DNA from: Metellina segmentata
Taxonomy: Eukaryota; Arthropoda; Arachnida; Araneae; Tetragnathidae
DNA: 64,000 nucleotides
Reading direction: 5' to 3'
NCBI GenBank assembly: GCA_947359465.1
Contig: OX375875.1
Coordinates: forward strand, 58,529,981-58,593,980
Position numbers and translations under genes: made by a program. Each line of letters starts with the position of its first letter. Positions within the stretch are counted from its first letter, which is position 1. The notes beneath the pieces were generated by a model. The model did no database searches. It had not been told where the DNA came from and saw only the letters and a list, made by a program, of their open reading frames with translations. Shown piece after piece: positions 47,646-58,399 of the stretch.

Positions 47646-48553
47646 AGCGTGAAATAGGCCCTAAAGGCCTATTTCATAAGACGCAAGACATATAAAACAT
47701 ATTTACAAAACATAGCAGACAACCGCAGCAGAGAGAGTCCCTCATCGTCCGTTGTCTCCGTGGGCCGAATTCTTTATTTCCACTCTCCCCTGTTCTCCTG
47801 ACCCGGGTGACCTTTACTGACACCCCCGCCATCCTCACTAGAGGAAGTCCCATTCCCCCCAACAGCAGTTCCTCCTTGTGTTGGCAGGATAACCTCACAC
47901 CTCTCCACAAAGGTAGCAGGTACACCGGTGCCCTTCAAATCGTTGTCACCAACGAGCCAAATTGGAGTCTGTGTAAGATTGTTTGTGTCCCTAGTTGGCA
48001 AACATGCCTCAACAATACTCTCATGCATGAGTTTACAAACTAGGTTATGATCTAATTATCGACACTAATCTCTACACTAAATAAAACTAGGGGAAAGGAA
48101 TATATACAAAAAATCTACAATCAACATAACCACTCTTACCAAATTACTTATTACTTCAAAACCAATATGAATGCAGTACACAAAAATAACTACAAGTAAG
48201 AGTAAAAATACTGCACATCACAACAATATTTAAAAAAGAAAAATTACTGAAATTAACCAACTTCCCGACAGTACAATTTCCTCAGTGGTAAGCACTAAAA
48301 AATATTAACACTTCCTGGCAACATAATTTCCTGAGCGGTAAGCACTCCAATATTCATTTTACAAGGGATAAATATTGCCAGTCTCGTACGAGATCCTCAT
48401 TTACAGAAATCTCACTTATAAGTACTAAAATTAAAATGACCAAATAACTAAACACAGTAACTTAAACAAGTGAAAAATTAATTATATACAACATAATTCC
48501 TATTTCCAACATTCATTTATTTCGTAGTTCTCCAGGCCCTTAAGGACCACCTT
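47646..48553. other. LTR element 3' region, no pol
   Basis: A minus ORF of 84 codons (48028-47774; DLKGTGVPATFVERCEV, then a Gly-rich end) could be a remnant of a longer reading frame, but I cannot assign it. The rest, up to the gag stop, is AT-rich and non-coding. Confidence 0.5.
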
Positions 48554-50089
48554 TTACAAACCTATCAATTTCCTTAAAATCAAAATCGAAAACTGATAAA
48601 TGAACTTTTTGCGATAATGCCACCACAGGAATGATAATCGCCTAATCCACCCCCTTTCTTGGGTACCGATCAATTGATTTAACTTGTTACTCTTCCCCCA
48701 ATAAAAAGTAACCCCCCACATTTTAGATTGAGGGTATCTCATGGTCTTTCGTGCCACCCCTGCTCGCACTGAACTCCCGTGTAAATTTACCCTTCCTCTT
48801 GTCTTCTCTATCACCGCCTGATTATCCGTCAAAATCTCCGAAGCCCCTCCTAACCTTTCTGGACTGCGCTTCAAGAGAACTATTCGTTGACGAATCTTCC
48901 TCCGCAAACCGATCTCTCGACTATCCGTCTTTACTCTGCGTCGCTTAAATCCAGTGTCCAAGAACGACTTGGATAAAATCTCACCCTTATGTTTTTCCCT
49001 GTGCGACTTTGGCGTTTCAGACAAGCACTCCTTTACCTCCGATTTCCCGTTCTCTCCGAGACCCAAACTATCTTTCTCTAGCCCATGCTGCTTAACTCCC
49101 ATATTGTCACCGAACGCCTTGGGCAAAATTTCACTCTCGTGTTTTCCCTCACACAACTGTGGATTTACGGAGAAGTGCTGGTTTCCACCCCCTTTCCGAG
49201 ACCTTCGCCTTTTCCCATTCACGCGACTACATCTGTGACTCTCCCCCTCCTTGGAAGTAATAACTTCACCAGGAATGTCCGTTTGCTCCCTTCCCAATGA
49301 GTCCGTTGGGTCATCTACCTCGCCTTGTGTCTTTTTGTGACCTTCAGCCACCTCCCCCTGGGCCGCGAGAGCGTTTCTCTCCGTCTCTTCGCCCACGAGT
49401 TCTTTTTCCCGTTCCATGTCCTGCGAAGTTTCTGATTCCCCCTTCACATCCGTTGGGGTAGGGTCAGTTCTATTTTCCTGCCCTTTCCTCCCCTCCTGAG
49501 AGAGATCGCTCCTTTCCTTATCTTCACTAGTTCCTCCTTCCGTTCTTTCTACACCTTTCTCCAGCATTTCTAACACCCTCCATTTCATTTCATAAACGGA
49601 CAATCTCTCTTCAGCCTTTTCCTGAGCAGCTTTATACCTTTTTTCGGCCAATATCAAATACCTTCTAGCCTCTGCCCTTGCTACTTTTACATGCCCCTCT
49701 ACTTCTCCAAATTCCTTTCTCGGTTCTATTTGAGCCATTATCCGGCTACATTCCAACTCTCCTTCAGCATTTATCTGATCCCTTACCGCCTCTCTCCATT
49801 CCAATTGGGCTTCTCTCCAACCCCTTAGCGCCTCCTTTTCAGCTTCTCTTTTCTCTCTTAAAATCCTATCATTAACAATAGATGTCACGAACACTTCTAC
49901 AAATTCTGCATCGTATGATTTAGAAACCTCTATTATTCTTTTCAATTGACACCTATTCGCATTTGAAGGAACGTCTTCCCCCATTTCAATTGCCACATAT
50001 CTCATCTCCTCTATCCTCGCTCCCTCAAAATATGCCATGGTGATCCCCGTGTAAACACAATCAATTTTAATAATAACACCCAGCTTCAA
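48554..50089 (-). CDS. Gag-like protein of LTR retrotransposon
   Basis: An intact frame of 511 codons; the likely start is the second methionine at 50038 (MAYFEGARIEEMRYVAIEM), giving 494 residues. The N-terminus (RIEEMRYVAIEMGEDVPSNA, then LKRIIEVSKSYDAEFVEVF) resembles the SAP-like helix-extended-helix start of gag proteins in arthropod Ty3-type elements. A charged coiled-coil region follows at about residues 85-170 (EKREAEKEALRGWREAQ). Then comes a long Glu/Lys/Ser-rich disordered region with repeated short motifs (EGKHESEILPKAFGD and EKHKGEILSKSFLDTG), and a basic, aromatic C-terminus. No CCHC knuckle, protease or polymerase is present. Homology is inferred from pattern only. Confidence 0.7.
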   Translation of the reverse strand: MKLGVIIKIDCVYTGITMAYFEGARIEEMRYVAIEMGEDVPSNANRCQLKRIIEVSKSYDAEFVEVFVTSIVNDRILREKREAEKEALRGWREAQLEWREAVRDQINAEGELECSRIMAQIEPRKEFGEVEGHVKVARAEARRYLILAEKRYKAAQEKAEERLSVYEMKWRVLEMLEKGVERTEGGTSEDKERSDLSQEGRKGQENRTDPTPTDVKGESETSQDMEREKELVGEETERNALAAQGEVAEGHKKTQGEVDDPTDSLGREQTDIPGEVITSKEGESHRCSRVNGKRRRSRKGGGNQHFSVNPQLCEGKHESEILPKAFGDNMGVKQHGLEKDSLGLGENGKSEVKECLSETPKSHREKHKGEILSKSFLDTGFKRRRVKTDSREIGLRRKIRQRIVLLKRSPERLGGASEILTDNQAVIEKTRGRVNLHGSSVRAGVARKTMRYPQSKMWGVTFYWGKSNKLNQLIGTQERGWIRRLSFLWWHYRKKFIYQFSILILRKLIGL

Positions 50090-50907
50090 TAATTACTCAA
50101 GTAAATACACAAAGATTTTTCAAACATGCACTTTGATGTTCCATATAATTCCCCTAGTTACTCTATTAAATATGCAAACACTTTCAATAAGTAACTAATT
50201 ATATTAAATACATCTGCATAATCTTACACTTTTATTTGCCCACAGTAATTCCTAAAAACTATTCCTTAGCTGATGTTCATTACACATTAAATTCTACAAT
50301 CCATAGCCCCATCAAAATAAATACACATCATAGCACAAATATAACAATCATCCCCACCTTGCTTCTCATACATAGATGTGTTAATCCCCCCTGTGTATTT
50401 AATGGCTCACTGGATCAATTCAGAAGGGACTTACCCCAGTACCCTTCAAGGTATGAGTTGACTGCAGAAGGCGCACTTCCATCCCTCCTCGCTTGTGAAT
50501 AGCACATTCCTCAGACATATTTCCGGTTGTACACTAACGTTAGACATCAGACGTTAACCATCTCAGATCAGCCTCACAGCTTTTCCATCGCAAAACGCTC
50601 GAACCAGCATTTTCCTTCCATCGCCCTAGTCGACACCAAGCGCATCTCCAGGATCACTCTTCCGACGTAGACGTCCCTCGGTCCAGGATCGCTGCTATTC
50701 CATCACACGGTATCCGGTCACGTCGATCGCTTCCTCCAACGCTCCTGGTAAGCACCCAACAATTTTCCGGGTTGCGAAAAGGATCCCTCTTCCCAGGTGA
50801 TGACTGCAATGGTCCAGTGTCGAAGGTTCGCGTTGAGGATAGAATTCAATTCAGGAATTTTCTACAGCTGCTAGTGTAGTTCCCAGGATAGCTCCCTATC
50901 CCGAATC
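50090..50907. other. LTR element 5' leader, unique part
   Basis: Lies between the gag start and the 49-bp repeats. The sequence 50440-50870 is GC-richer and holds no long frame. Confidence 0.5.
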
Positions 50908-51275
50908 CAGCAACAGTCCAGTTGCTCTTCCGAAAATGGTGCAAGTATATACAGTCCAGCAACAATCCAGTTGCTCTTCACGAAATGGTGCAAGACTATG
51001 GAATCCAGCAACAATCCAGTTGCTCTTCCGAAAATGGTGCCAGTATATACAGTCCAGCAACAATCCAGTTGCTCTTCACGAAATGGTGCAAGACTATGGA
51101 ATCCAGCAACAATCCAGTTGCTCTTCCGAAAATGGTGCAAGTATATACAGTCCAGCAACAATCCAGTTGCTCTTCACGAAATGGTGCAAGTATATACAGT
51201 CCAGCAACAATCCAGTTGCTCTTCACGAAATGGTGCAAGACTATGGAATCCAGCAACAATCCAGTTGCTCTTCCT
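50908..51275 (+). repeat. 49-bp tandem repeat in LTR element leader
   Basis: Seven full units and a partial eighth, starting every 49 bp from 50908 (50957, 51006, and so on to 51251). Two unit types occur, one with GTATATACAGTC and one with GACTATGGAATC. They alternate except for two GTATATACAGT-type junctions in a row near 51143 and 51192. Each unit contains AGCAAC...GTTGCT as a hairpin core (CAGCAACAATCCAGTTGCTC). The long ORFs on both strands here follow from the repeat. Confidence 0.95.
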
Positions 51276-51341
51276 AAACCTCCAAAATGGCGCCGCGTCA
51301 CCTCTTGCCGTTTGTTCTATACCATCACACAACTACACAAC

Positions 51342-51357
51342 CCCACTTCTGACACCA
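51342..51357 (-). other. Primer binding site, tRNA-Leu type
   Basis: Minus strand TGGTGTCAGAAGTGGG, five bases after the 5' LTR. It is complementary to the usual 3' end of a eukaryotic leucine tRNA including CCA (CCCACTTCTGACACCA). Confidence 0.85.
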
Positions 51358-51361
51358 ATTA

Positions 51362-51736
51362 TGTCAGAGCGGCCCGAGCGATGTCTACTTTGCAAGACAA
51401 TATGTGTAGTTGTGGCTAAGAACAGAGGGACAATGCTCACCAAATTTGGACATACACGTTTTATTTGTATAACATTAAATGAAGTTTACGATATCTACAC
51501 CGCACCGTCCGGTGCTTCAAAAAAAACACGTCTACTCCAAGACCGCCGGTTCCACCGTCTCCTCCCGAACGACCCTCTCGTCTTCACCCCCTTCTTTTCA
51601 TCCTCCGGGGTCGGGGCCAACCACCGAACACTCCGTAAGGGGGAGGGGTAATACTTACTGAGAGAGGAATATAACAGGAGCCACAAGAACGACCGTTCTT
51701 ATATGTGTCCATGACACCCGTCCGAAGATCGTAACA
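51362..51736 (-). repeat. LTR (5' LTR in element orientation)
   Basis: Identical by eye to 47257-47631. The two LTRs define the age and the ends of the element. Confidence 0.95.
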
Positions 51737-51741
51737 GTAGT

Positions 51742-52412
51742 ACTCCCCACTCTCAGGAGAAAATGTCAACAAAGAGGGCTAAACCCGGAAACGGGGCAGA
51801 CCCTAGTTATAGTGACACCGTATCGGCTGTGAAGATGGCAGTTGTCGTGGAAGGATATCCAGACCAGAAACTGTCAGAAGAACAGCTGATGGCCTTCCAA
51901 CTAGACGCAATGTCTAAGATTGAGGGCGTTCCTCGGGGAACAGGACCTCAATTCAAATATTGTCGTCTGGAAGGAGGAGCTATAATTATCCTCTCTGCCG
52001 ACTCTAACAGCAGCCAATGGCTGACCAGAACTGTTAGAGAAATGTCACCATGGAACGGCTTGTCCCTCCTTGTTGACGAGGCACGTAAAATAGTTAAAAC
52101 CACAAAATTTATAGCCAAGATCCCAGCTATATACAACAAGTTCTCCGGTAAAGAGATTCTACAAAAAGTAGAAGCTCAGAACGGAGGACTAACTGCCACA
52201 GAATGGGGAATCCTCAACCAAAAATCTGGTAATGAGGGTAGAACCATTGTGGTAAGTATCCCAGAACAAGATGCCAAGACCTTGATGGGTAGAGACTGTA
52301 AAGTAAATTATACATAGGCTTTACCCAAGTGCAAGCTAGGGCTCTGGTAAAACCTGCTGCAGCTTCCGCTGACAATGTCAATGAAGCTCCTGCAGGCCAA
52401 CCTGCAGCATAA
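51742..52412 (+). pseudogene. LINE ORF1, 3' part
   Basis: Resumes in the same frame as the piece before the LTR insertion. The frame contains a globular region of about 170 residues (MAVVVEGYPDQKLSEEQLMA; GPQFKYCRLEGGAIIILSA; MSPWNGLSLLVDEARK), similar in style to the C-terminal fold of ORF1 proteins in I-group elements. The frame closes at 52317. A one-base shift near 52300-52315 would continue it (IGFTQVQARALVKPAA) to a stop at 52412, overlapping the start of ORF2 by 38 nt. Confidence 0.75.
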
Positions 52413-53289
52413 ACGACTTGTTGCAGCCAACCTCAGTGGGGTTTTCCGGACTGAGGGAATCCACATTGCCCTAAACCAAGAACCCTGGCTGTACAAAGAA
52501 GGCATCAGGGGATTAAAGGACAGTGGAGGTAAGTTAATTTATGATTTTGCAAGCTCCTCTCCAAGAGCTTGCTTACTTATTAACAACAACATCGATGCAA
52601 TGCCGATCCATGAACTTTGTTCTAGGGATCTGGCAGTAGCAAAGATAACTCTTCATAATGGCAGGAGAACCAGAGAAATCTTGATAGGCTCTGGGTACCT
52701 GCCATATGAGGAAAAAGATCGTGTGAGTGCAGAGCTGAAAAGATTGTTGACAGCGTGTGCAGAACAGCAATCGGGATTGATTCTCGGTTGTGATGTGAAT
52801 GTACACCACACAATCTGGGGCAGCTCCAACATCAATGACAGAGGTGAAGCTCTTTTAGACTTTGTACTTGAAAATACCCTAGATATCTTAAATGTAGGAA
52901 ACAAACCGACCTTTATAACTAGTGTAAGAAAGGAAGTACTTGATATAACCTTAGCCAGCCCTGAACTAAGTAGTTATATTCACAATTGGCATGTTGATGA
53001 GAAGCCTTCAATGGCAGACCATCAATTTATCCACCTCTTTATGAAATCTGAATATCACTGGGAGAAGACGTTCAGAGATCCCAAAAGGACGAACTGGACC
53101 TTTTTTTACAATGAACTCCAGAATTACCTGGAGGACCTCTCTCGGAAAATCTATGATACTTACGATCTAGAACTGTTCGCAGACGGCCTGCAGCAGGCAA
53201 TCTATATTTCATACACAAATAACTGTCCCCTGCTTCTAAGGAAAGGCAAACAACCAAACTCATGGTGGAACCAAGACCTTATGAGGTAG
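52375..53289 (+). pseudogene. LINE ORF2, endonuclease part, premature stop
   Basis: 304 residues of an apurinic/apyrimidinic-type endonuclease, which nicks target DNA to prime reverse transcription. Ordered motifs: LLQANLQHKR (with the Asn), LNQEPW (catalytic Glu), SGYLPYE, LILGCDVNVHHTIWGSS (Asp and Asn), DRGEALLDF, LDITLAS and MADHQFIHL (Asp-His). A TAG at 53287-53289 stops the frame. The same frame then continues open to about 53540 with the usual Lys/Arg-rich linker (RKLFRKAKKSGKWEEYK), so the stop is a point mutation. Confidence 0.9.
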
Positions 53290-53416
53290 AGGAAGACAGT
53301 AAGAAAACTTTTCAGGAAAGCAAAGAAATCTGGCAAGTGGGAAGAATACAAGTGCCTACTTTCAGAATACAACAAAGCTGTTCGAATGGCCAAAAGGAAT
53401 TTATGGAGGAAGTTCT

Positions 53417-56002
53417 GTGATTCGGTTGAAAGTACCGCTGAAGGCGCTAGACTCCACAAAATTCTTAAAAGAGATACACCAATATTGGTGGGGACCCTTA
53501 AGAATAATTCCGGTGGCTATACCAAAACTGGCCAGAGAAGTTATAGAGACTCTGGTTGAGACACATTTTCCAAACTCCAACTTGGTACCTAATGAGTTAA
53601 ACCCTTCTCCCCTGGGATATCCAATAAGGGTGAGAAGGGAAAACTGGATAGTTGCCAAGAAAATTTTTACTGTTAAACAAGTACTATGGGCTATCAACTC
53701 ATTTGAACCATATAAAACTCCAGGACCAGATGGGATAATACCGATTGTGCTTCAGAAATCGGCCGATCTCATCTCACGGGTCTTGTGTAAAGTGTTCAGA
53801 GCTAGTCTAGCTCTTGAATATATCCCCAGACCATGGAGAAAGGCAAGGGTAGTCTTTCTGTCCAAACCTGGAAAAAGCCAATATGACCAGGCTAAGAACT
53901 TTCGTCCTATCAGTCTATCATCTTTCATACTTAAGTGTATGGAAAAAATAATTGATAGACACATTAGGGATGTAATGAGGAGTACCAGACCTCTTCACAA
54001 AAACCAATTTGCCTATCAACCCGGTAAATCTACAGAGGTGGCTTTGCAACACCTGGTTGTAGAGATTGAGAAGACCCTGGAGTGCAAGGAAATGGCTTTG
54101 GCAGCTTTTCTTGATATTGAGGGTGCTTTCGATAATACCTCTTTTAACTCAATCGCTGCTGCTGCTGCCAGCAGAGCTATTGAACCACAAGTCTGCAAAT
54201 GGATAAACTCCTTGTTAGCAGACAGAATTATTACAACCGAGTTGTTTGGGGCAACACTTCAGGCTAGACCCACTGGAGGCTGCCCTCAGGGAGGAGTTCT
54301 CTCCCCTCTGTTGTGGAATCTGGTGGTTGATGACCTAATTGCAGACCTCAATCAAAGCGGCATTTATGCCCAGGGATATGCAGATGACATTGTCGTCTAC
54401 ATATCGGGCATGGATGAGAAAACGGGGATAAATATCATGCAGGGGACCCTGAACAGAATCGCAAGATGGTGCTGTGAAAATAATTTGAAAGTAAATCCTC
54501 AAAAGACTACTCTTGCCCCATTTACACGAAGAAGAACCTGCATTGACAAAAGTGATATACCTACCCTACTAGGGGAAAAAGTAAATATGCTGAGCGAGGT
54601 TAAATATCTGGGAGTTATACTGAACACTAAATTAACCTTGAATCAGCATTTGAAAAGTAAAATTAAACAAGCAAAAGTTGGACTTCTACAATGTAGAAGA
54701 GTTCTTGGTAAATCATGGGGTCTAAGGCCAAAGATGACCTATTGGCTATACACTATGGCTATTAGACCGATTGTGACCTATGCGGCTGTGGTCTGGTGGA
54801 AAAAGACGGAACAATTGACTGTTAAGACCAAGCTAGACAGTCTTCAAAGAGCTGCCTGCCTGAGTATAACAGGTGCTATGTCCTCCACTCCCACCAGAGC
54901 CATGGAAATTATTCTATCTGTCGTCCCAATCGATATCTTTATAAGCGGTGGTGCCAGAAGAAGTTCCTACAGACTGGAAAACGCTGGACTGTGGATGGAT
55001 TTTGCCAGCCAAAAGTCCCACACCAGTATTAACCAAAAATTCTTTGACCCTATACTTTTGATGCCCTCTGACATCATGGAGACAAGATTCCTCTTTCAAA
55101 GACCCTTTGAGGTACTTATTGACCTAAGAGAGGAATGGAAAGAGGAAAACTACAAGCTCACAAATGGAGACATTGTGTGGTACACAGATGGCTCCAGACA
55201 AAACGAAAAGGCAGGTGCTGGAATATGTGGGATCAGACCTAAGGCAAGGATTTCCCGAAAATTAGGAAAGCATGCCACAGTATTTCAAGCGGAACTGCTT
55301 GCTATCATCTACTGTCTACAAGAATATTCTAGAAGATCCTACTCAAATAGGAAAATCTACATATTCAGTGACAGTCAAGCAGCCTTAAAGGCAATAAACT
55401 CATTCCAAATAAGCTCCAAACTTGTTTGGGAATGTAGGAACCTTCTACATGACTTGGGGACCCATAATAGGATCTTTCTTACTTGGGTACCAGGGCATAC
55501 TGGTGTAGAAGGAAACGAAAATGCAGATAAGTTAGCCAAACTGGGGACTGCAGACCTACCTTTAAGCCCTGAGCCTTTTTGCGGGATCTCTAAGACTACC
55601 GCAAAAAGGGCGATAGGAGAAAGAATGCTTAAAGAAACTACAAAAAAGTGGAAGCAAACCACCGATCAAAAACATGCAAGGCTTATGATTCAAGAACCTT
55701 CTATGAAAACATCTTCTCAGATCCTTCGTCTTAGCAGGGGTAAGATGAGGGTGATAGTTGGATTTCTCACAGGCCACTATCACCTAAGAAAACACCTTCA
55801 TAGGATGGGAATCTTTAAAGAAGAACCTCTATGCAGAAAATGCAATATGGTGGAGGAAACTGCCCACCACATACTTTTTGAATGCGAAGCTCTGCTTCAC
55901 ATAAGGCACTCAAGTCTAGGTCTTGGAACAGAACTTGATACAATTCACGAAGAACCTGTCAAAAGCCTTTTGGCCTTTCTCAAGGAATCTGGCGTTCTCT
56001 GA
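53417..56002 (+). pseudogene. LINE ORF2, reverse transcriptase, RNase H and zinc knuckle
   Basis: The frame (861 codons from the first Met) is shifted relative to the endonuclease. The true junction is near 53530-53545 (REVIETLVETHFPNS), so the first 40 or so residues are out of the native frame. The reverse transcriptase has TPGPDGI, FLSKPGK, FRPISLSSFILKCMEKI, AFLDIEGAFDN (catalytic Asp), GCPQGGVLSPLLWNLVVDDL and YADDIVVY (residues 321-328). The RNase H has YTDGS (from 589), AELLAI, FSDSQAAL and WVPGHTGVEGNENADKLAK. The C-terminal knuckle is CRKCNMVEETAHHILFEC. This half is undamaged, but it cannot be made from the normal start. Confidence 0.93.
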
Positions 56003-56152
56003 CAGTAATATCGAAAAACAATGGGGTTTGGTGCAATATTCCCTAGTGGAATCAGCACCTAGGGCTTTCCTGACCTCCCCACTCTATATGACTATGACTG
56101 TGACTATGAACTATGACTATGACTATGACTATGACTATGACTATGACTATGA
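56003..56152 (+). repeat. LINE 3' UTR and CTATGA tail repeat
   Basis: A short UTR followed by about ten CTATGA units (about 56086-56152, with minor variants at the start). It ends directly at the target duplication. Simple-repeat tails are known for I and LOA-type elements. Confidence 0.85.
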
Positions 56153-56165
56153 AAAGCTAGCAGTC
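56153..56165 (+). repeat. Target-site duplication, right, of the LINE
   Basis: AAAGCTAGCAGTC, identical to 46608-46620. Confidence 0.95.
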
Positions 56166-56545
56166 ACACATCAAAATCCAATGTAAATTTCCTAAAAGAA
56201 ATGGAGCAAAAAACCGGTATCAAGGCCATACCCTTCACTGATATCCCTACTAAATCTCCCGATGTATCACCTATGGATTTTTGTGCTTTCGGACTTTTAA
56301 AAACCTGCATTATCCAAACGTCGTCCCACAACCCTTACAGGACTCTGGAAAGCTGTTCAGGAGGAATGGGATAGAATACCTCTTCTGACACTTCAAAAGG
56401 CATTATTATCCTGGAAATTACGGTGTCGAAAGATAGTTCAGAATAAGGGCTATCAAATAGAACATTTAAAACACAAGAATTTTATGCAATTTAGTTTTGT
56501 GAATACAATATACATTGTCTAAAAAATGTGTGAACAGCCTCGGTA

Positions 56546-56893
56546 ATACGAAAATATAACAGTAACTAATGTGCAAACGATAATCCGAACTAATTTTGTT
56601 CAAATAAATTTGTACCCAAGTGGTTAATAGATTGTCGTAGGCCTACATACGCAGCGTAAATAAAAAAAAGTTGGGGGGGGGGATTTTTAGGCATCTATCA
56701 TTTAGTAACTCTAATTCTAGCTATGTGGTTAGACACGAGTTTCGGGTATATAACCCCTCATAAATCTTGATAGAAGTCAACTTAAAAGATGGCAATTGTA
56801 ATTCGTTAATTCAGCAACATGTCACTAAATTCATGCCATAGCGTAGAGTTGTCTTCCAGAACCATTTCACAAGCAGAAACAAGTTTGAATGCG
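56546..56893 (+). repeat. Inverted-duplication arm next to mariner A
   Basis: Reverse complement of 58055-58397 at well above 90% identity, including a homopolymer G/C run, GTAGGCCTACATACGCAGCG, and the end at TTTGAATGCG. Confidence 0.9.
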
Positions 56894-57431
56894 CAATTTT
56901 TGTTCTGTTGAATTAAAAAGCATTATGCATCATTGGAACATATTTTTATATTTAACTTATGATAGAGGTATTATTTTTTACAGGGCAAAAGCCGTATTTC
57001 CTATAATGTATTAATGGGAATTGAAGGATTGAAGGAATCCTTCTCTATCCTGTCAAAGTCACATGAAGTGTCAGTCTATACTTATAGCTTTTCATGCTAC
57101 GATATTAAAAATATATTCTTGAATATTCGGAATTGTATCTGCTATAATGAACTCAATCGAGACCTATGTATAAACCAGCTAAATTAAATTATAAATGTTT
57201 TATGAATCGCAAACATAGTTCTATAGTTAGTACTTTAAACCTAATACTTACTACTTATGTATTAAACATAAAATATTTATTGCTCGTATTGCCGCAAAAA
57301 GTACTTCGAGGATGAACATTAAGGAACTAAAATTATTCGAATTGGAAGCAAATAACTTTCTATCACACTAAGCAGATTCAAATCCCTAAGTTATTGTAAA
57401 TGTCAAATAAAACTGCATGTCATTCAAAATA
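56894..57431. other. Spacer, AT-rich, no gene seen
   Basis: Between the duplication arm and the Tc1 element. No feature was recognised. Confidence 0.5.
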
Positions 57432-58054
57432 CACTGGTGTCTAAAAATAAGGTCACAAACACTTTTTTCAAAATAATTCAAAATTGCTACCAGAAAATTT
57501 AATAAAATTTGTATTTTATATATTTTGAAGAACGGGTAGTACAATGTTAGCCTCCAGTTTGGAATAAATGGTGTTTGGGCGTTAGTTTTGTAGAACAACG
57601 TGGAATTTGACCGTTTAAGCATCTGGAATTTTCTCTTGCAGTGTTGGGAGTATTGCGTTACAACGTTTAAGTTTGAGTATTGCGTTACAACGTTTAAGTT
57701 TGACTGTTTGCAGTGAGAATGAATTCTCATCATCGTTTAGTTGATTCAATGAGACGGAGAGCCATTGACAGGTTTGAAGCTGGGCAACCTCAAGCAGAGG
57801 TGACTCGATGGTTTCAAGTGGCACCAAAGTGGTATCCAGGTTGTGGAATCAATTCCAAACAAGTGGTACTATCATCAGGAAGCCCAGACCAAGAGTGACG
57901 ACACCTGCACAGGATCGCTACTTGGCATTAAGTGGATGACGGCATAAGCAGACAACTGCTGCAGAGCTTCTCGTGACCTTGCTGATGAGCCTGGAAAAAT
58001 AATTTCCAGGCAAACAGGATACAGACATTATGCAGAAGGGCCTTTATGACCGAT

Positions 58055-58397
58055 CGCATTCAAACTTGTTTCTGCTTGTGAAATGGTTCTGGAAGACAAC
58101 TCTACGCTATGGCATGAATTTAGTGACATGTTGCTGAATTAACGAATTACAATTGCCATCTTTTAAGTTGACTTCTATCAAGATTTATGAGGGGTAACCC
58201 GAAACTCGTGTCTAACCACATAGTTAGAATTAGAGTTACTAAATGATAGATACCTAAAAATCCCCCCCCCCAAACTTTTTTTTTTACGCTGCGTATGTAG
58301 GCCTACAACAATCTATTAACCACTTGGGTACAAATTTATTTGAAAAAAATTAGTTCGGATTATCGTTTGCACATTAGTTTCTGTTATATTTTCGTAT
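58055..58397 (-). repeat. Inverted-duplication arm next to mariner B
   Basis: Inverted counterpart of 56546-56893. Confidence 0.9.
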
Positions 58398-58399
58398 TA

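Larger units (their letters stand above)
47257..51736 (-). mobile_element. Gag-only LTR retrotransposon, minus orientation
   Basis: It is 4480 bp with two identical 375-bp LTRs and a 5-bp duplication GTAGT (47252-47256 and 51737-51741). Element orientation is minus. A 16-base primer binding site follows the 5' LTR, a 49-bp tandem repeat fills the leader, one long gag-like ORF follows (50089-48554), then about 0.9 kb without pol, and a purine tract next to the 3' LTR. No protease, reverse transcriptase or integrase is present. Identical LTRs mean a recent insertion. It sits within ORF1 of the LINE. Confidence 0.93.
46621..56152 (+). mobile_element. Non-LTR retrotransposon (RNase H-bearing, I/LOA-like), split by LTR element
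   Basis: Bounded by the 13-bp duplication and ending in a CTATGA repeat instead of poly(A). Without the nested LTR element it is about 5.05 kb, apparently full length. Order: 5' leader 46621-46916, ORF1 46917-52412 (interrupted), ORF2 52375-56002 with endonuclease, reverse transcriptase, RNase H and a Cys/His knuckle, then a short 3' UTR. Jockey-clade elements usually lack RNase H; its presence argues for the I or LOA group. ORF1 has two frame breaks and ORF2 one premature stop and one frame break, so it is inactive. Confidence 0.9.
45783..56543 (+). mobile_element. Mariner-like (DD41D) element A, split by retrotransposon
   Basis: TIRs CAGAGGCTGTTCGCACAT (left) and CCGAGGCTGTTCACACAT (right, inverted) have TA on both sides (45781-45782, 56544-56545). 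The element proper is 45783-46620 plus 56166-56543, about 1.2 kb. The transposase relic starts near 45871 and includes an open stretch 46176-46715 (QRTVAKSLKCSVSTVNKM helix-turn-helix; FSKGFMIVAGFSYSGKLK). Compared with copy B, about 85 bp carrying the first catalytic Asp (TIDESWV) are deleted. The C-terminal part resumes at 56200 with TDIPTKSPDVSPMDF. The insertion lies inside the HQDKASSH block that holds the second Asp. Confidence 0.85.

Noticed and set aside
50922..51651. 165- and 226-codon ORFs on the plus strand
   Set aside because: They run through the 49-bp repeats and into the LTR; the element is on the minus strand and the frame is repeat-driven.
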